DNA of 64,000 nt from Himantopus leucocephalus (GCA_003993805.1 RSEF01000014.1:999774-1063773); one strand, 5' to 3'; counted from the first letter of the stretch, positions 36,478 to 51,208 are shown. Notes: generated from the sequence alone by a model not told the origin. Numbers and translations: made by a program.

Positions 36478-39400
36478 TCATTAAAAGTTAATTTGTATTT
36501 TGTTATCATTACTAGCTCTATAAATAAAGAAGCTACTTTCTCAAACAAAAAGGGATAAAAAGGTCACTTGTTTATATTTCTATTCAACTCATAAATAATG
36601 TAGAGGGGTTTAATAAATGATTAATCAGTTATACATTCAGTTACAGGGGCAAAGATCAACAGATTGCTTTTAAACATCATTTACACCTTCTGCTGTCCTC
36701 AGACAGAACTGTGCAAGTTACAGATCTATATGGCATGAAAACTCGTAATGTTCATTAACTCTTGACAAACCACTGCAGAATGCGAACATGAAGAGGAACT
36801 AAACACAATCTGTGTCATAAGCTTCTGTCTCTAAACAAACACATGGGGTTTGAAAAACAGCAAACCATACAGAAAGGTAAAATGACCAATTTTCTCCTAT
36901 GTTATTATTCCACATATTTTTCTGTTGGGGTCTAGTTAATTAGGAAGAAATACAATTTCATTGCTCTTCGCTGTAGAATGAGCATGTTTGCTCCATTTTC
37001 AAGTCTACGGGGAACAATGTTTTGTTATTGCTGAACCATGAATAAGAGGAGCAACTGCAGAACTGTAAAGTTATGGAAATGAATTATTTGAGACCAATAT
37101 AAGAAGGAAAAAAAGAGTCAGAAAATCAATCTGTGTTTGAAAACACTTTGGACTGGATGCCCACACGTGTTTTGAGACTGTCTGATCCAGGTTTCTACTT
37201 GTTACTCCATTTTCAGAATTATTTCCCAGACAGGGAAGCAGGGCAGCCATGAATTAGCAGACGCCTTCGCAAAGGGGGGCGAGCGCTGTTTAGTAATGGT
37301 GAATACATCCCACATGTTCTGAGCAATAATAAATGCCAGCTAACCAGACCGTTACAGTAACTAATATCCACAAGTCCGCATATCTCACTGGATGCAAGAA
37401 CTGCAGGCTGACAAGAGCTGCGGCACCTACAGTGGGGAGGACACCGTAAGACCTGTGTTTCTTTCCTGAACAACATAGAGCTACACCAGGGTTCTTAGAA
37501 ATGTTTTAGGATTAGGAAGTCAAGAAGACAATTTAGTCGTCCTCAAACACATGCAACCAGAGGAAGGGAAACAGCAATAAAAGTTAAGGAACATCACCAA
37601 AGCCTTCTGGACTCCTGCATCTGGAAACGTGAGTGTTAACCCCGTAGGCTAACTCCCTGGTTAAAGTTTTGTTCTATACCAATCAAAGAAATGAGACACA
37701 ATTATGAAATGGTGCATATTAATTTTCAAAAGGACCGTAAATGACTTCAGGGTCTATGTCCTACTGATAGCTATGTCTCTTCCCACAGTATGAGAAGAGC
37801 AGCTCCTCTGTTAACACAACAGTGCAGAAAATGTGTAGATGAGAGTGGAGAAATTTTTCTTTCCATGAACAAGTTTCTAATTTCATGTTCCATTATGAAG
37901 GATAATAGAAAAGTCTTGCAAATTTAATGCAGTGCTCTGGAATGTAATCTTCAAATTCAATATTTATGCAGTTATCTCCAAATCAAATATTAATGTGCCT
38001 GAAAGTTTGGTCATTTATTTATTTCCCTCAAAACTAAATGCTCATTTGAGTTAATTATTTTAAGAAAATAATAGAATTTTATCGACTATATTTAAATAGA
38101 AATGAAAAGTTCTTTTCCATGAAATCATTTCTTTGAACTGCTATCTCTACCAATTTATCACCCTTTATTCTCGTTTTCAAATAGAAGTTTCTTTGACTGC
38201 AACAGAAACCCCCAAACCAAAAAAAACCACATGACCATTTCAAAAACCCTTCTACTTACAAACTCCCTCAGCCTATATTGCATGATAGGGATTACAGTTT
38301 ACTACTACCAGAAAGCTCAGTTACACAGCTTCAGCTTGCTTGTCTGAAATTGGCAGTAGAAGAGTATGACCACACTCACGATGAGAAGGTCCCAGCAAAT
38401 CTAGGCTCACAGCTTCACGTTTTCCAAAATAGTTGACAGGCTTCTTTTGTATATACGTACACAGTTCTACGACTTTTTTGAGCTAATGGCTTGGACAAGA
38501 AATCTCGGCATAGGGAGTGAAATAAGACAATTCTTGGGAACATGAGTGTTTTCACAACAAACCTCATTCCTAAAATCCTATACAACACAGTTATCAGAAG
38601 AAAACTAAATGTACTTTCCAACCAGTCATCCTTCAGAAAGGCAGCGTAGCCCAACTGAAGGGCAGCAATGCCTATGGAGACCTGCAAAGAGATGACCCTT
38701 TCAGTAATGCTACTTGAAACCTTCCTAGAAACATCGTTATCAGGTTTTAAAACCCAGTAACAACGGAATAGGAAGCAGGCATTTCTCAGAAGGCTCACCC
38801 TTACTGGGCCTGCTTCACACACAGTCATTACACCTCAACAGAATAATGCATTAGCATAGCAAGTAATTTCCTTTTATCTATGAAGCAATGATTTATACAA
38901 GGGGCTTTGAAGACGCAGGTCTCCATGAGGCAATTGCTTGCTATCCATTTATGTTCCTTGGGAGCCAAGGGGACCAAGTATATTTTAGATCTGCTGCGAG
39001 CTAAGTGATCCCGCCTGAGGTGGCAGTGGGTCGTCCTAGCAAGCCAAGGCTGTACTGCTGGCACAGAGAGCTCAACTGCAACCAAAGGGGAAAAGGTGGA
39101 TGAGGCTTTATTTTTCCCTCCAGACTCTCTTCCAGGATGACTGATGCTCTTAGCTACTCTAGTAATAGAGATTTTGGCACTCAGGGAGGCAAGAACCTAC
39201 TCTAAGCATATTGAATATTGCCTGAGGGAAAGGCAAAGGCGCTGTTTGCATGCCATGTGGGCCTTTTCAAGAAATCAAAAACCCTCAAACACTACAAAGA
39301 GTTCATAAAGATTCTTGACTAGCCATCCAACAGTGCTTGCAGCAGCCACCTCTGAAAAGAAAGATAAGAAGATGCAGGGCAAAAGCATGACCCTACTGAT

Positions 39401-42400
39401 TTGTTTCTAGTCTAATGCTGTATTTCATTAGTTTCTGGTTATGCTCAGTGTAACACCAAAACAGTGCATTTTATGAAGGCATACCAAGCTTCAGAGAGAG
39501 CAATGAAGTGCAAAAAGTGGTGATTTTTTCCCTCAAGTCTTTCTCCCTTGGGTTTTACAGGACACCTAGCAGATAACTCCCAAATTAAAATAGGAAAAAA
39601 TGGACTAGTAACAGCATTTCATTAATTCTAGTCAACGTGGAAAAATTCAGGTGTTCCGTTGCACCCTGAACTTCAGGTAAGACCAGCAGACCTCTAACAA
39701 CTAAAAATGTACTTGCCAGGACAATGACATACAAACGCACTAAGGTATGGTTAGCCAAACACAATTGAGTGTTGCCATCAGATGAAGACACTTGACCTTT
39801 CTCCTGAACTAAGACAAACAACAGGAGGAAAATAACAATGATAAGAAAAGAGAGTCAACCAAGAGAAAATAAAATTAAAATAAGACTAGGGTTAAGAAAA
39901 AGCATGCCATTTTACTGTATTTCATAGAACACTCCATCTAAGACATTTTACCCTTAATCAATTTTATCTCTTCCTAAATAGTCTCCGATTTTGAAGAGCC
40001 TGGATTACACTTGCAAGCAAGCAGCAGGCATAGCATAATATGAATGTGTCTTGCCAGCTGAGCTCGGCAATCAGGCACCTACGCGCATGAAAGGTGCCGT
40101 TTGCGCCCTGACTACGTGTGGATGCGGCCTCGGGGTGTTTGCGGTTTGGATGGTTATTTTTATATTTTGTTAAAAAAACCCCTACTGCCTGCAGCACATG
40201 GTGTGTCACACTGAATAGAGATACTTAACTGTCCAGACAGCTCATGATTGCAATCCAGCTTAGGGAACTCCTCTTACTTCATAGTGTATTTAAATATTTA
40301 TAAATGCATTTCAGATGAGACTCTAGGATTGTATAACAGATACAGCATTTGTAAGACGTTTAGCACACACTCCTACAACACGTATATAAACACCTAGCTC
40401 AGCTCTTCTTACGGTATGTTTTAACTACTAATAAATACTGTTGCACAGTTACTTAATATCAGCAAAAATATCACGATCAAATATCAGCCTTTTGGATAGT
40501 TTTCTCCAAGTGACAGTGCACACCACAGCAACCCTGAGACACCCCCGCTCCTGGATGCTCACACTTTTGCGGTATATAAGACAGAGTTTGCTATTTTCTG
40601 TTTTACAAAGTCTATGAATGAATAAAACTTTCTTAAGCATCAGAAGCTACCAGATTGCTAGACATTACTTATCAGTAACTTTGTCACTAAAAGGGTTTTG
40701 TCTGGAAAGAATAGGTTTCTTCCTAAATGTTTCCTCTTTCTGGCCTCTTGCCTCCTATGGACATTTCACTGTTAACCAGGTGCACTTACCGGGACCTCAT
40801 TGTCATTTCTCACTACACAAGAATAAGAACTATGAATAAAAGTTAATGATACATTAGCGAAACAATTCATCACAAGGCAAAAGTCAATGTCAAAGCAAGG
40901 ATCTGCAGAGCTTGGAGCTCCATGAGCACCGCGTCCATGTTCTCCTTAATGTACATGGACAAACTCTGCATATTGCGTTGACTTTATCTGCTGCTCTTTT
41001 ATCTCTCTTTAGACAACAATTTGAAGAAGTCAGCCAATTTTGGTGGGAAAAGTCAAGTAAATATTTCTATGGATGGGAAATACGAGAGGCTCATGCCAGC
41101 AGTGTTTGCACAGCCACCTTGGAAATGCTTACCGGAGTCAATCAGTCAGGAAGCATAAAACAATAACTGGCAATTTAGGTGACCAAGTAGAAAGCACAGA
41201 ACAGTAATTTGACAATCCTGAGAGTAACAGTTACAACAAGTAATTTGTGAGCAATCTCTAGGCTACAATATATCTCCATAAACCAGTCACTAAATAATTC
41301 TTTGTAATAAGCCACTTCATAGAACCCAAACCTGCACACAGCACTTTCATTCCCTGCCTGCTGCAGCCCAGAAATCCTGGCCTCCACTGAGCTTGCAATG
41401 AATTTCCAGTTGACCGCGACACAACCCTGACTTCACTCCATTTCCATCAGTAACTCTATTCTATGAAGGGTTACACAGTATTTAAAAAATCTGAAATAAT
41501 TAACAATTGGCTGTTTAAGCACAATATCTATACTGTACCAGATAAACATCTGTTTTTATAAAGATGTGATCTTGCAGTATGTTTCCCAAGACCTCTTTTT
41601 GTTGTGCTGAAAGCCTCCAGAGCTAACCCCCCACTCCCACAATGGAGTTGGGAAGCTTGAAAAGGGGAACAATGTCAAAAAGAAATAGCACCTACTTAGT
41701 CTGTCAAGCTGAGGAAGATCTCCTCCTGGTATGACAGGCAGCATGCAGAAAACGCAGAACACACAATTCCTGCTGTTTCAAAATGCTACGAAAAAACTCA
41801 GTATAGATAAAAACGATGGAAGAAAAGAGAGGGAGAAATAAAAACTGTAACCTGCTTTCCAATGTGTTTCAACTGTGGCAGCCTGAATGCAAATGTTACG
41901 AGGTCAAAAGCAGAATTCTTATCTTTAATTCCCTTACTCTGAAGAAAATATTATAAACACAATACTATTCTAACAATCCCCTAAGCTTTAATGCCAATGC
42001 ACAAACAAACATCAACAATATCATAAAGAATTGCTCTCTTGACTGGATTTGCTATAGCGAGATTGGGCTTATTTCACATGCAAAAGCCAAACCCGTAAGT
42101 AAGCACACAAATTGAAATGCTTTTAGTAGCTCTGTCCACTGTGCTAAATGCTTGGACGTTAACAAGGAACATAGGGAAATCTTACCTCTGAAATATGATT
42201 AGTGTTTGTCATTCATATCTCTATATGCCCTACAAGAGAGGTGGGCACCAGACCTAGTGGAGCAGCAGAGCGTGGCAGGCATGTGCACAGAGGGGTGGCC
42301 AACCCCACCCCATGGGATCACCAGCTGCCCCTCGGCGAGGACAGCACGGGCTCCGACCTCAGGAGGACCGGGATTGAATTCAGAGCAGAAAACACAAGCG

Positions 42401-43470
42401 ACCCGGCCAGGAAAAATAAGCCAGCACTGAGAGATGTAGTTAGTGACATTTGTTCCTGCAGTTTCTGTGGGTCTGGAGGAGTTGGGCTGTAAGTCATCAG
42501 GAGACCAAGCAGCTCTACTGGACGGATTTTCTGATGGTCCACGTTACCACAATTGTTTTCAATGTATGTTTAAACACTTTTATGCTCAGTGTGCAAGTAA
42601 ATCTGGGGCAGACAACTGGTCTGCTGCCACAAATGTTGGCCAATATAAAGTTTAGATCATTTACAGTGTAGCAAAAATTGTACGGTATTTTGACTGGCTC
42701 TTTCGGGTTACAAGTCTGCCTTGAAATATTATGTTAAACATGGCCCTTCTCAATCAATGGCATCTTCATGGGAACCAAATGTCCATGGCATTTAGAGTAT
42801 TCCACACAAGATGCTGTGGAAAGCTGATGAATACACACATTTTATCTGGCCATTACTCCATCTCTATATGGACATAATTAGATTTTTCAAGCTTTACAAT
42901 AGATGCCTGATGATCTACATAATTTCTTTCTGCTTCTTTCATATGTAATATTCTCAGTATATGCATTTAATGCTTTAGTCACATGACATCTTTACATTAC
43001 ATTGAGAGGAAATTCCTCATGATTCTTTCTTCTCGTCCACATTCTCCTAAGTGTTAACTTCCACTAGTTTGGAAAAAATCTTACTTTCCATCTTCTGGAA
43101 ATCTTTCTTTCAGAGGAAGTCTTAAAAAGCCTTAATGCTTCTCAATATTTTAATGATGCAAGTCAGGGAGAAAACTCTTCCAATGTCCCCAAAATAAAAA
43201 AAAAAAACCACTAAAATTGTTTTTAGTGTAGGAAACTTGCAGAGTCTATTTTTGCATTAATGACCCTACCAGGAATTGCCTTGTTTTGACAAAAGTTCCA
43301 CGCAGTCCCTTGTGAGTACAAGACTCGAGAGGGACTTCCAAAGACTTTCCTATGGGTTTCTTTCCACCACCCTTCACTTACAGCATCTTTTAAGAAACAT
43401 GGGAACAGCTTCTACGAGGACAAAAGTCTAATGACTTCCTCTCATGATCAGGGAGGCCACAACTCAAGTT

Positions 43471-43558
43471 TATATAAGATAAGCATTTATCTTTTTATAT
43501 ATATATATTTTATATATATATATAAAATATATATATATCTTTTTATATAAGATAAGCA
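43471..43558. repeat. AT palindrome flanked by direct repeats
   Basis: The core 43497-43538 is a perfect 42-bp palindrome made only of A and T, centred between 43517 and 43518. It is bracketed by ATCTTTTTATAT (43489-43500 and 43537-43548), and outside that by TATATAAGATAAGCA (43471-43485 and 43544-43558). The layout suggests a local duplication around an unstable AT cruciform. Confidence 0.9.
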
Positions 43559-44239
43559 AAACAGGGAGAAAACTGCAAATGATAGTGTGCAGAGATGCAG
43601 CATGAATTCACCGCAGACAGACTCAGTGATACGAAGGCTGACATTTTGCCATCTGTTTGTCTCCAATAAATGTCTTCCCTAGAAGATTTCTTGTCCCCTC
43701 ACCTCCTCTTTTTCCCAACACCCACATGATCGAGCAGTCTCCAACCTGGGAATGCTGCTGGGCCTGAGCAGCTGAGCTTGAAGCCATCTCATCTACATGC
43801 TGCTGCTGCCACGGGAGCAGCTACAGCACACGTTACCGCTTCCAGCATGGCCAGCAGGTCACAGCTGGTGCAGCATCCACAGGCAATGCAAAGGGACATG
43901 CAGTGCAGAGGACACCTGGGTGTCCACCACAACAGTATCTCACTGGGTGTTTCTGCTGTGCTTAAATCTTGGCATCTGCATACTAGACGATTAAAGAAGG
44001 AAAAGGAAATGGGGATTCAAACTGTCCAAGTGACTGAGGGCAAGTGTGAGTCACTTTATACAGATTTTCAAGCTACCAAATCAGGCTATTGACCTGTTGG
44101 TAAAACAGGGCCAACAATATCTGTCCAACTTAAAAGGATGTTTCCTGCCATAATTATTTTATAGTATGTTGCAGGATCTTGGATGAAAGGACACAAATGT
44201 TACTATTCATACCACTGAAAATGAAACGTGCAGCTCAGT

Positions 44240-44500
44240 GTTCTTAGACAGCAATCAGACTTCCAATTACTTTACCAGTACTTCAATTTTCACCTCCTTC
44301 CTAATTCCTGCCCTCCCCCATAAATTATGGCTACTTCAAACCTTCTCACTTATTGCACCTTCCCAAACTGGTGGATGCTCTTGCTTGTATACCCTGCCAA
44401 GACCAAAAACCATCCTGTTTCCTCCCATATGGCTGTTCTTACTGCATCTTCCTATCATCTTCAACCTACTTTTGTTTTCCTCTGCATTGACAACCTAGCA
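44240..44500. other. Pyrimidine-rich stretch on plus (purine-rich in XYLT1 pre-mRNA)
   Basis: About 260 bases with a strong C/T excess on the plus strand (runs such as CACCTCCTTCCTAATTCCTG). On the gene strand it is purine-rich. Meaning unknown; possibly old repeat-derived sequence. Confidence 0.4.
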
Positions 44501-46407
44501 TTGTTTTCCAAAACCGAGCAGAAATAAAAGCCCTACAAGGAGACAAATTGTCAAGCCGAAGGAGTAAAGGCTTTATGGCTCCCCTAGCACTTCATATAAA
44601 GCAACATGGTACATTTGAAAGTTAGCTGTAATGTCTAAAATTTTTAAGTGCAGCCTATTTGCATAGAAGATGCATGTTGCTATTTCAGTCGCTACAGTTC
44701 ACATGCGACTGTTGGGCTGAACTACTTACAAGCAGAAAATAGATCTTCCTAGTCCGTGTGCTTGAGAATATGGAATTGTTTAAAAAAAAAAATTAACAAA
44801 ATAATTATGGCTGAGGGAAATTTCAGCCAAATGAACCACCAAATATTTCACATGAGTAACAGGGACAATATATCTTTTTGTTTTCCTATTATTTGGTTAC
44901 TTACTGGGCAATTCATCAGTGCAGCAATACACAATAGCATTTACTGTGTGATCCATTTTCTAGCTGATCGCCAAACCACCATCAACCCAGTGTACAGAAC
45001 ACCAAGGAACAACATGTGCCACAGTGGCAAAAAGGCATGTCTGAAAAGGTGACGAAACAGATAAGCACCAGCAGAACTGGGCTGAAAGTGGTGGAGTTTT
45101 GGGAACATGCTCCAGCCCTCTGGCAGTTAAAGTCCCTCCGGCCTCTGAGAACTGGGATGGGCTTCCGATGCTCCTTACTAAAAGACGTTCAGCAACACCT
45201 CTAAAAGCATCCAGAACCCAGCAGCCAGAAAGGGGACAACACAACTGTGAAGAATAGCATTAATGAGGAGAAAAAAACAGAACAAGAAAAGAACTCAGAT
45301 ACATAACAAACTTTTAATGGCCTTTTCTTTAGCTGCCTCTATTCTGCCTATGAGCTCCAGATTCCTCTAAGATGTAACAGCATCCAGCCTTCACAGCGCA
45401 TTTACACCGTTTCCCAAATGACTACTGTGGCAAGGTTTCTATAAAAAAAACCTCATTTTTTTCCTGCCTGTCATTGTAGATGTCACATTTGACTGTCTTT
45501 ATATTTTATAATACATCAGCCAGGTGCTGCTCCTGCCAAAGAAACAAATCTTCCAGGTGTTCCAAATTGTAATAGCTTATACAACTACCAGGATATTCTT
45601 TTCCTTTTAACAGTCTAAGACACTGAAAAGAAGATAAAATGTACGTGTTGCCCACTAAGTACTATGTAACGACTCCAGTCACTGTATGCAGCTTCATTTC
45701 ATATAGCCAGCTCTCTAAGGAAATAATGCTCCTCCAGCTGAGTTAAGGATCCATTTTCACGTCCATTCCCTTTTCTGAAGCCACGAAAGGAAAATCAGAG
45801 CGATGCACTTTTTAATGACTTTGGCATAACTAAAAGAAACCTTCACTCTATAAAAGGAAGCCTGGTTTCTCTCCTTATTTGGCAGTAAAACATGTACTGA
45901 TTGTGAACATGGCTTGAATACAAAATACATTGTAATTGAGCTGTATAAGCATTTCAGTTTTAAGATGGCACTTCTAATTTTTCTCTCTCCATTGTATGAT
46001 CCAAAGATTAGAATGACTTAAAATTCACAGCTTCCAGTTGTTTACAAAGCATACTTAGACAGCTGAAAAGCTTATTGTTTAGGAGTCATTATTCATCCAC
46101 AAATTAAAATAAAAACAAGCAGCAAGGGTTACACATTGCTGTCAGTGATATTTAAATGCTGATCTCCTGTACTATTAGTTCACTTATTTTGAGAAAAACA
46201 CCTTGGAACACCAAAATTATTATTGTACCTGGGGCAGCAGTCAGTCTAGTCCAGTGTCCTCTCCCTTATCATGGCTTCAACTGGCCATTTTAAATAAAAA
46301 ATCCTGTTCCAGTCTGTTTTGAGATAGGATGTCCCAAGTGAGTTTTCTCCTATTGCCCAAGAACTTAGAGACTGGCCTGTGTCCTAAATCCTTTCCAAAA
46401 GCTGTCC

Positions 46408-46435
46408 TTTTTTTTTTTTTCTTTTTTTTTTTTTT
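46408..46435. repeat. T-rich homopolymer run with one C
   Basis: Thirteen T, one C and fourteen T. On the minus strand it reads as an A tract, in intron 6. It could be a decayed retroposon tail, but no element body was recognised beside it. Confidence 0.8.
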
Positions 46436-48944
46436 AAATTTTTGTTGCCAAAGCTTGAGTCTATTGCTTGTCTTCTAGACCTTACTAAGCTCTTGGCCAT
46501 ACAAGTCCCCCCACGGGATATTTCTTTTCCACGGGGCTGTGACAAGGCAAAGGGCAAAATTAAAAAAAGTAACTGGAAAGATTAATAGAAAAAAATAATC
46601 ATCCTGTACTCTTAAATGAGCAAGTCACCAAGTTTGGCTGTGGAAATTCCCCAAGCAAAGGTCACAGGAAGCTGAAAGAATATTGTAAGGAAGCACCGCT
46701 ACCCGCCTCTCCTCTGCTCCTCTGGGGACACGGGCTGTAGGCAGCTGGACGTGGGGCGACAGCCTCGATGGGCCTTTGGTCTCGTCTCACCTGCCCCTGA
46801 TTATACAAGCTTTTCAGCCCAGAGGATTCAATCTTCCTACCTACAGGGACAAACCTCACCGGCATGACCACAGCTTACATACCTTGGGCATAAAATGGAA
46901 GTCAATTGGAAATTGTGTGTCAAATGGGCAGACGGTACATTTACCAGTTTAGACAAGACTGATTTACTGAAACACTAAAACTGAAAGGTCAGGCTAGAGA
47001 TCTTCACGTTAGATACAATTTCTCTCTCAACAGGTGGGTGTAGAGCTGCAAATTCACCCGCAATACAAACAGAGGGCTAACTGCTTCTTGATCAGCTTTT
47101 GACACCAAAAGAATGAATTTTTACCAAACGCCAATATTACTCAGAGGCTTCTGCAGCTGCTGGCTCGAGTCCTGTCTCTACAGTTATCTGGGCTATGCAG
47201 GAGGAGGGGAGCCACTGCATCTCCGTGATAGAAATTCTGGGCAGCTGCCAAGGGGCGCTGTGAAAGGATCCATTCATCCAGTGGTCAGCAGTGGGAACGC
47301 TTACGGGATTCAGGGACTACAGAACCACAGACAGGGGTGGCAAATCTGCACTCATGTCCCACATAACGTTCCCTGATGCACAGAGAATTTGTGGTAGAAA
47401 TCCAGGAGAAAAAATAAAACACGGCAACATGTTGTAATAGGCTAAAAGGTATTTAATTGTTTATATAGTCAAAGGCAACCATTGAACTAATAAATGGGTT
47501 GTTATTCCTGTGAGGTGAGGACAAGTGGCACATTAGCTCATTTTATTATTAAATTAATACCAGATTAGTGTGTTTAATTGATCTAAATTGTTCTAACCCA
47601 GCTGAGGTTGGCATGTTTGAATCAGCTTGATGCAGGCATGTCATAATTCATTAGTTATTTTCCTTAGCCGCTCAGGGAATTTGAGAAGAATCAGGTGCAC
47701 CAGAGGAGCAAAAAGGCATAAGAGACCGACTACTTTTCCCTGGCCATTTCTTTTCACTTTTCTACTTTAACTCTGCTGTCGATCACTATTGCCAGCTAGA
47801 GCTGAGCCTGCCAATCACTCTGACACGCTGCGTTTCCCAAACCAGACGCTCTCCTGTGAAAACTGTTGACTCGGATTTAAATATTATTCCTCACAGTATT
47901 ATTTTTTACTACCTGCTATAGAATTTCTGCATGCAAAAGATGAATGCTCGTGAGGGCTTCATTGAAACAGGAACATGACAGAATTGATAAATCTAGTGAC
48001 GAGAGCAGCCAAAAAGTGAGAGACACCTATGAGTTATTCTACCCACCCACTGCACTGAACACGCGACTTGATGTGTCGCATTCTCAATGTACGCTATCTG
48101 AACCAGCCTTACAGTACGCTTGACATTTTACAGAATAAAGAGATGACCTGGTGACCCAGGCAGAATAAAATAATATTTTTAGGTGCAAAGCCACTGGGAC
48201 TCAGCATATGGAGTTGCTGGAACTGTTGCAAGACGGCTGTTATGGTACAAAACCAGCAATAAAAAGGAAAAGCAAAACTATCAACAAAGACGAAAAGATG
48301 ATGACTGCAATCAGATGGGAAAGCTCTTCCACCTGCAGAGCTTGTGCAAATCTTTGGAAACACAGCGTTTGGTCACTGCTGCTCCCTCAAACCACAAAGC
48401 TGTCAGTATTACTGATGCGTTGTGGGAAACAGCACATTCTCTTTTTCCTGAGACCTACGCAGAGTGGATGAAGAGGGACGCTGTTCCAAGGACCGTTGCA
48501 GATCATGATAACCCTCCAGCACCATCCTCACCCTCGCTAGCACAGGCAGGCTGGTAGAGGCTTCCACACCTTGTAGCGATGCACAAGGCTTTGCTGCAGA
48601 CCCCAGCTGGCGCAGGTCTTGGTCACCAGCATGGCTGGGACCAGCTGGGGCAGGGAAGTGCAGTTGTGCAGGGCAATTACAGCTTGCTCCCGAAACACCG
48701 ATCTGTGCCAAGCCCCAAGGAGGAAGCAAGCATCAGTCTGCTTAACATCTCCCTCCCTACAAAAGCATCTCTGCAAACCAACTCTGGTGAGGAGCCATTC
48801 TGGACCAATGAACAAGTGTTTCCTCCTCATTCGCTTCTCTTTCTTGGATGAGGGATTTCTTCACTCAGATAACACTGGAAAACCATCACCGTGCAAAAAT
48901 TCTCAGTGCCATGGTTAAATTAAGCTGAAGAAAGGGACAGCTTA

Positions 48945-49070
<126 letters not shown>

Positions 49071-50685
49071 CTACTATGTTTAGAGTAATTTATATACTTA
49101 CTGTTCTCATGTGGGGACCATCCACAGACTCCCTGAAGGAGGCAGTTGCTGAAAAGCTTCCATCCTGCTGGTACGCTTCACTGTACCAAGCGTACTTGGA
49201 AAGAAGCACGGATTTATTACATCTTAACAAATTTCCTATCAACTCCTGGCAGATGTTTTAAGCATTGTAACAGAGTATGTATTAAGTAATACTGCTCAGC
49301 ACTTTTTAAGTATGAAAATCCAGCTGTGAGATGACTGCATTGACAGTCCCATTTCACATGTTTTACTAGATCTTTCCTAGGAAATTTGGTGAAGTATCTT
49401 TTGGCATTTTATTTGTTTCATCCTTGTAATAGAAAAGAGGCCAATGTTGAAATGCAGAAAGCAAGAGAATTTGGATGTCAAAATCCCAATGTAATTAATA
49501 GGAACAAAGGAATTTAGAAGGCTAATTCCAATTAGTATGACTGGCAATCTGACACCAGTATTTTCAAAATTTCAGCTGACATATCCAAGAATGTATTTAC
49601 GCTGGACAGCTTTTGTGGTCTATTATTTCTTTAACAATGGAGCAAAAACACTCTCTATTTATCTAGGTCAGCATATTTAGGAAAACTGAATAAACCATAT
49701 CTTCATCTCCCGAGGTGCATTCAAAACCACAACGTTATAGATACAACACCATTTAAGCAATGGTCTGTAACAGAGTTGACGGCAGAAAAACTAAAGATAA
49801 AACAGTTGTCAATAGTACTGTATCTTGAAAACATTTCATTGCTATAAGCCATAGAAAACCAAGCTAAACTGGAGTCCTGTACAAAATGCATTTAACTTCT
49901 GAGGTCAGGCTGCAACAACTTGGAAATGTTATCAGCCTAGTAAACTATCTTTGTATCTCATAAACCCAAATTCTTCTGTCATCACAGGTAGTATTTAATT
50001 ATTGAACTGATGAATAAAGAACAAGTTAACCATTGATTTTATCTGGACCAAATCAAGTATCTGCCCATCAGCCAGCCTGAACGCAGGCTGTAGGAGCCTG
50101 AGACCCTCCTCCTATGCTCACTCATGTGAGTTGTAATACCTCCCAGGGTCAGACTCTGCATCTCAATTTAGCAACCTCAGAAAACTGCTTTCTGTATAGT
50201 AAGCTGTGCAGATTTTCACATTTGCTGCTCCAGTGATTCTCCATCTTACTGGGATGAATAGGCATTTAGTGAATTTACTTAGCGATACTTCCACATGAAA
50301 TGGTTTCAATGGTTGACATCTTCGGGTGAGTTTCTAGGCAAAAATTGGCACGCAAAGATGATCTTTAGAAATATAACCAAGTTTGGAAGTGCTTGAGCTT
50401 TAATTTCCTTACAGGATAAAAATCAAATCAACTGAAGTAACAATCCACACCATGCTATAAAGCATCATCATTTCTAGATTGCTCACCAACCTATATTTCG
50501 CTATTCAGCAGTGCTTTACCAAGTGTATTTGGATTGGGGGCTGCCATACAAACTTTTCAATGCTTCTCATTTTTTAGATAATACTTATAAATGCCCACAT
50601 GACTTTTTAGCTCTCAAAATAATTAATAATTGACATTTTTCCACTTCTTGAAAGCATTGGTGGCATCTTGGTCCTACTTTTAGTT

Positions 50686-50752
50686 CCCCCCCCCCTTTTT
50701 TTTTTTTTAAGAGAACATATACAGANTTTTTTTTAAAGAGAACATATACAGA
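50686..50752. repeat. C10-T13 run followed by a duplicated segment split by N
   Basis: C10 (50686-50695) and T13 (50696-50708) are followed by AAGAGAACATATACAGA (50709-50725). A single N comes next at 50726, then another T run and the same 17 bases again (50736-50752). The N at the seam suggests two contig ends that overlap but were joined instead of merged. Confidence 0.85.
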
Positions 50753-51102
50753 CTTTTACTCTCTGTCAGTTAAGTATGCTTCTTTTCATGTGTTGACAAC
50801 ATGGAAATAAAACATCACATTTCCATTTGGTAAAACTTTCTAGTTATTTGACATTTAGATTTATGCGGTCAACCAATTCTGCGCTCAGCATGGGAGCGTG
50901 CTGAATTTCTATTAAGCTTTCATTCAAACTGCTTCTTCTGGCCCCAATATCACGAGGACGCTGCACATCACCTCCGAATTATTCTACCACATGACATTAA
51001 AAAGAAAATCAAAGGTATTGAACATGCCATAGTTGCTAATGCAGTTGCTAAAATCCTCCTCACCTTTCAAAACACTTTGCCTTCAGGGGTATATTTCCTA
51101 AA

Positions 51103-51208
51103 TGCCTCTGGCACAGATTGCTACCACACTTCTTTATGTACGGCAGCAGCACAGTCTCTACACCACGGCAGTGCCTCTGGCACCAGCTATTTACAATGCC
51201 TCTGGCAC
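51103..51208. repeat. Three copies of TGCCTCTGGCAC
   Basis: The 12-base word occurs at 51103-51114, 51172-51183 and 51197-51208, spaced 69 and 25 bases. Each copy is nearly self-complementary around TGCC...GGCA, the binding shape of nuclear factor I. No wider repeat unit is evident. Confidence 0.7.

Noticed and set aside
38415..38828. 137-codon minus-strand frame with hydrophobic stretches in intron 6
   Set aside because: Starts with ATG and is on the gene strand, but matches no family I recognise and has no convincing flanking acceptor and donor. A frame of this length is expected by chance in 64 kb.
46230..46400. Possible old LINE tail (CAGTCTAGTCCAGTGTCC) in intron 6
   Set aside because: Slight resemblance to CR1/L3 3' ends, but no terminal repeat or coding block is recognisable, so it is not called.
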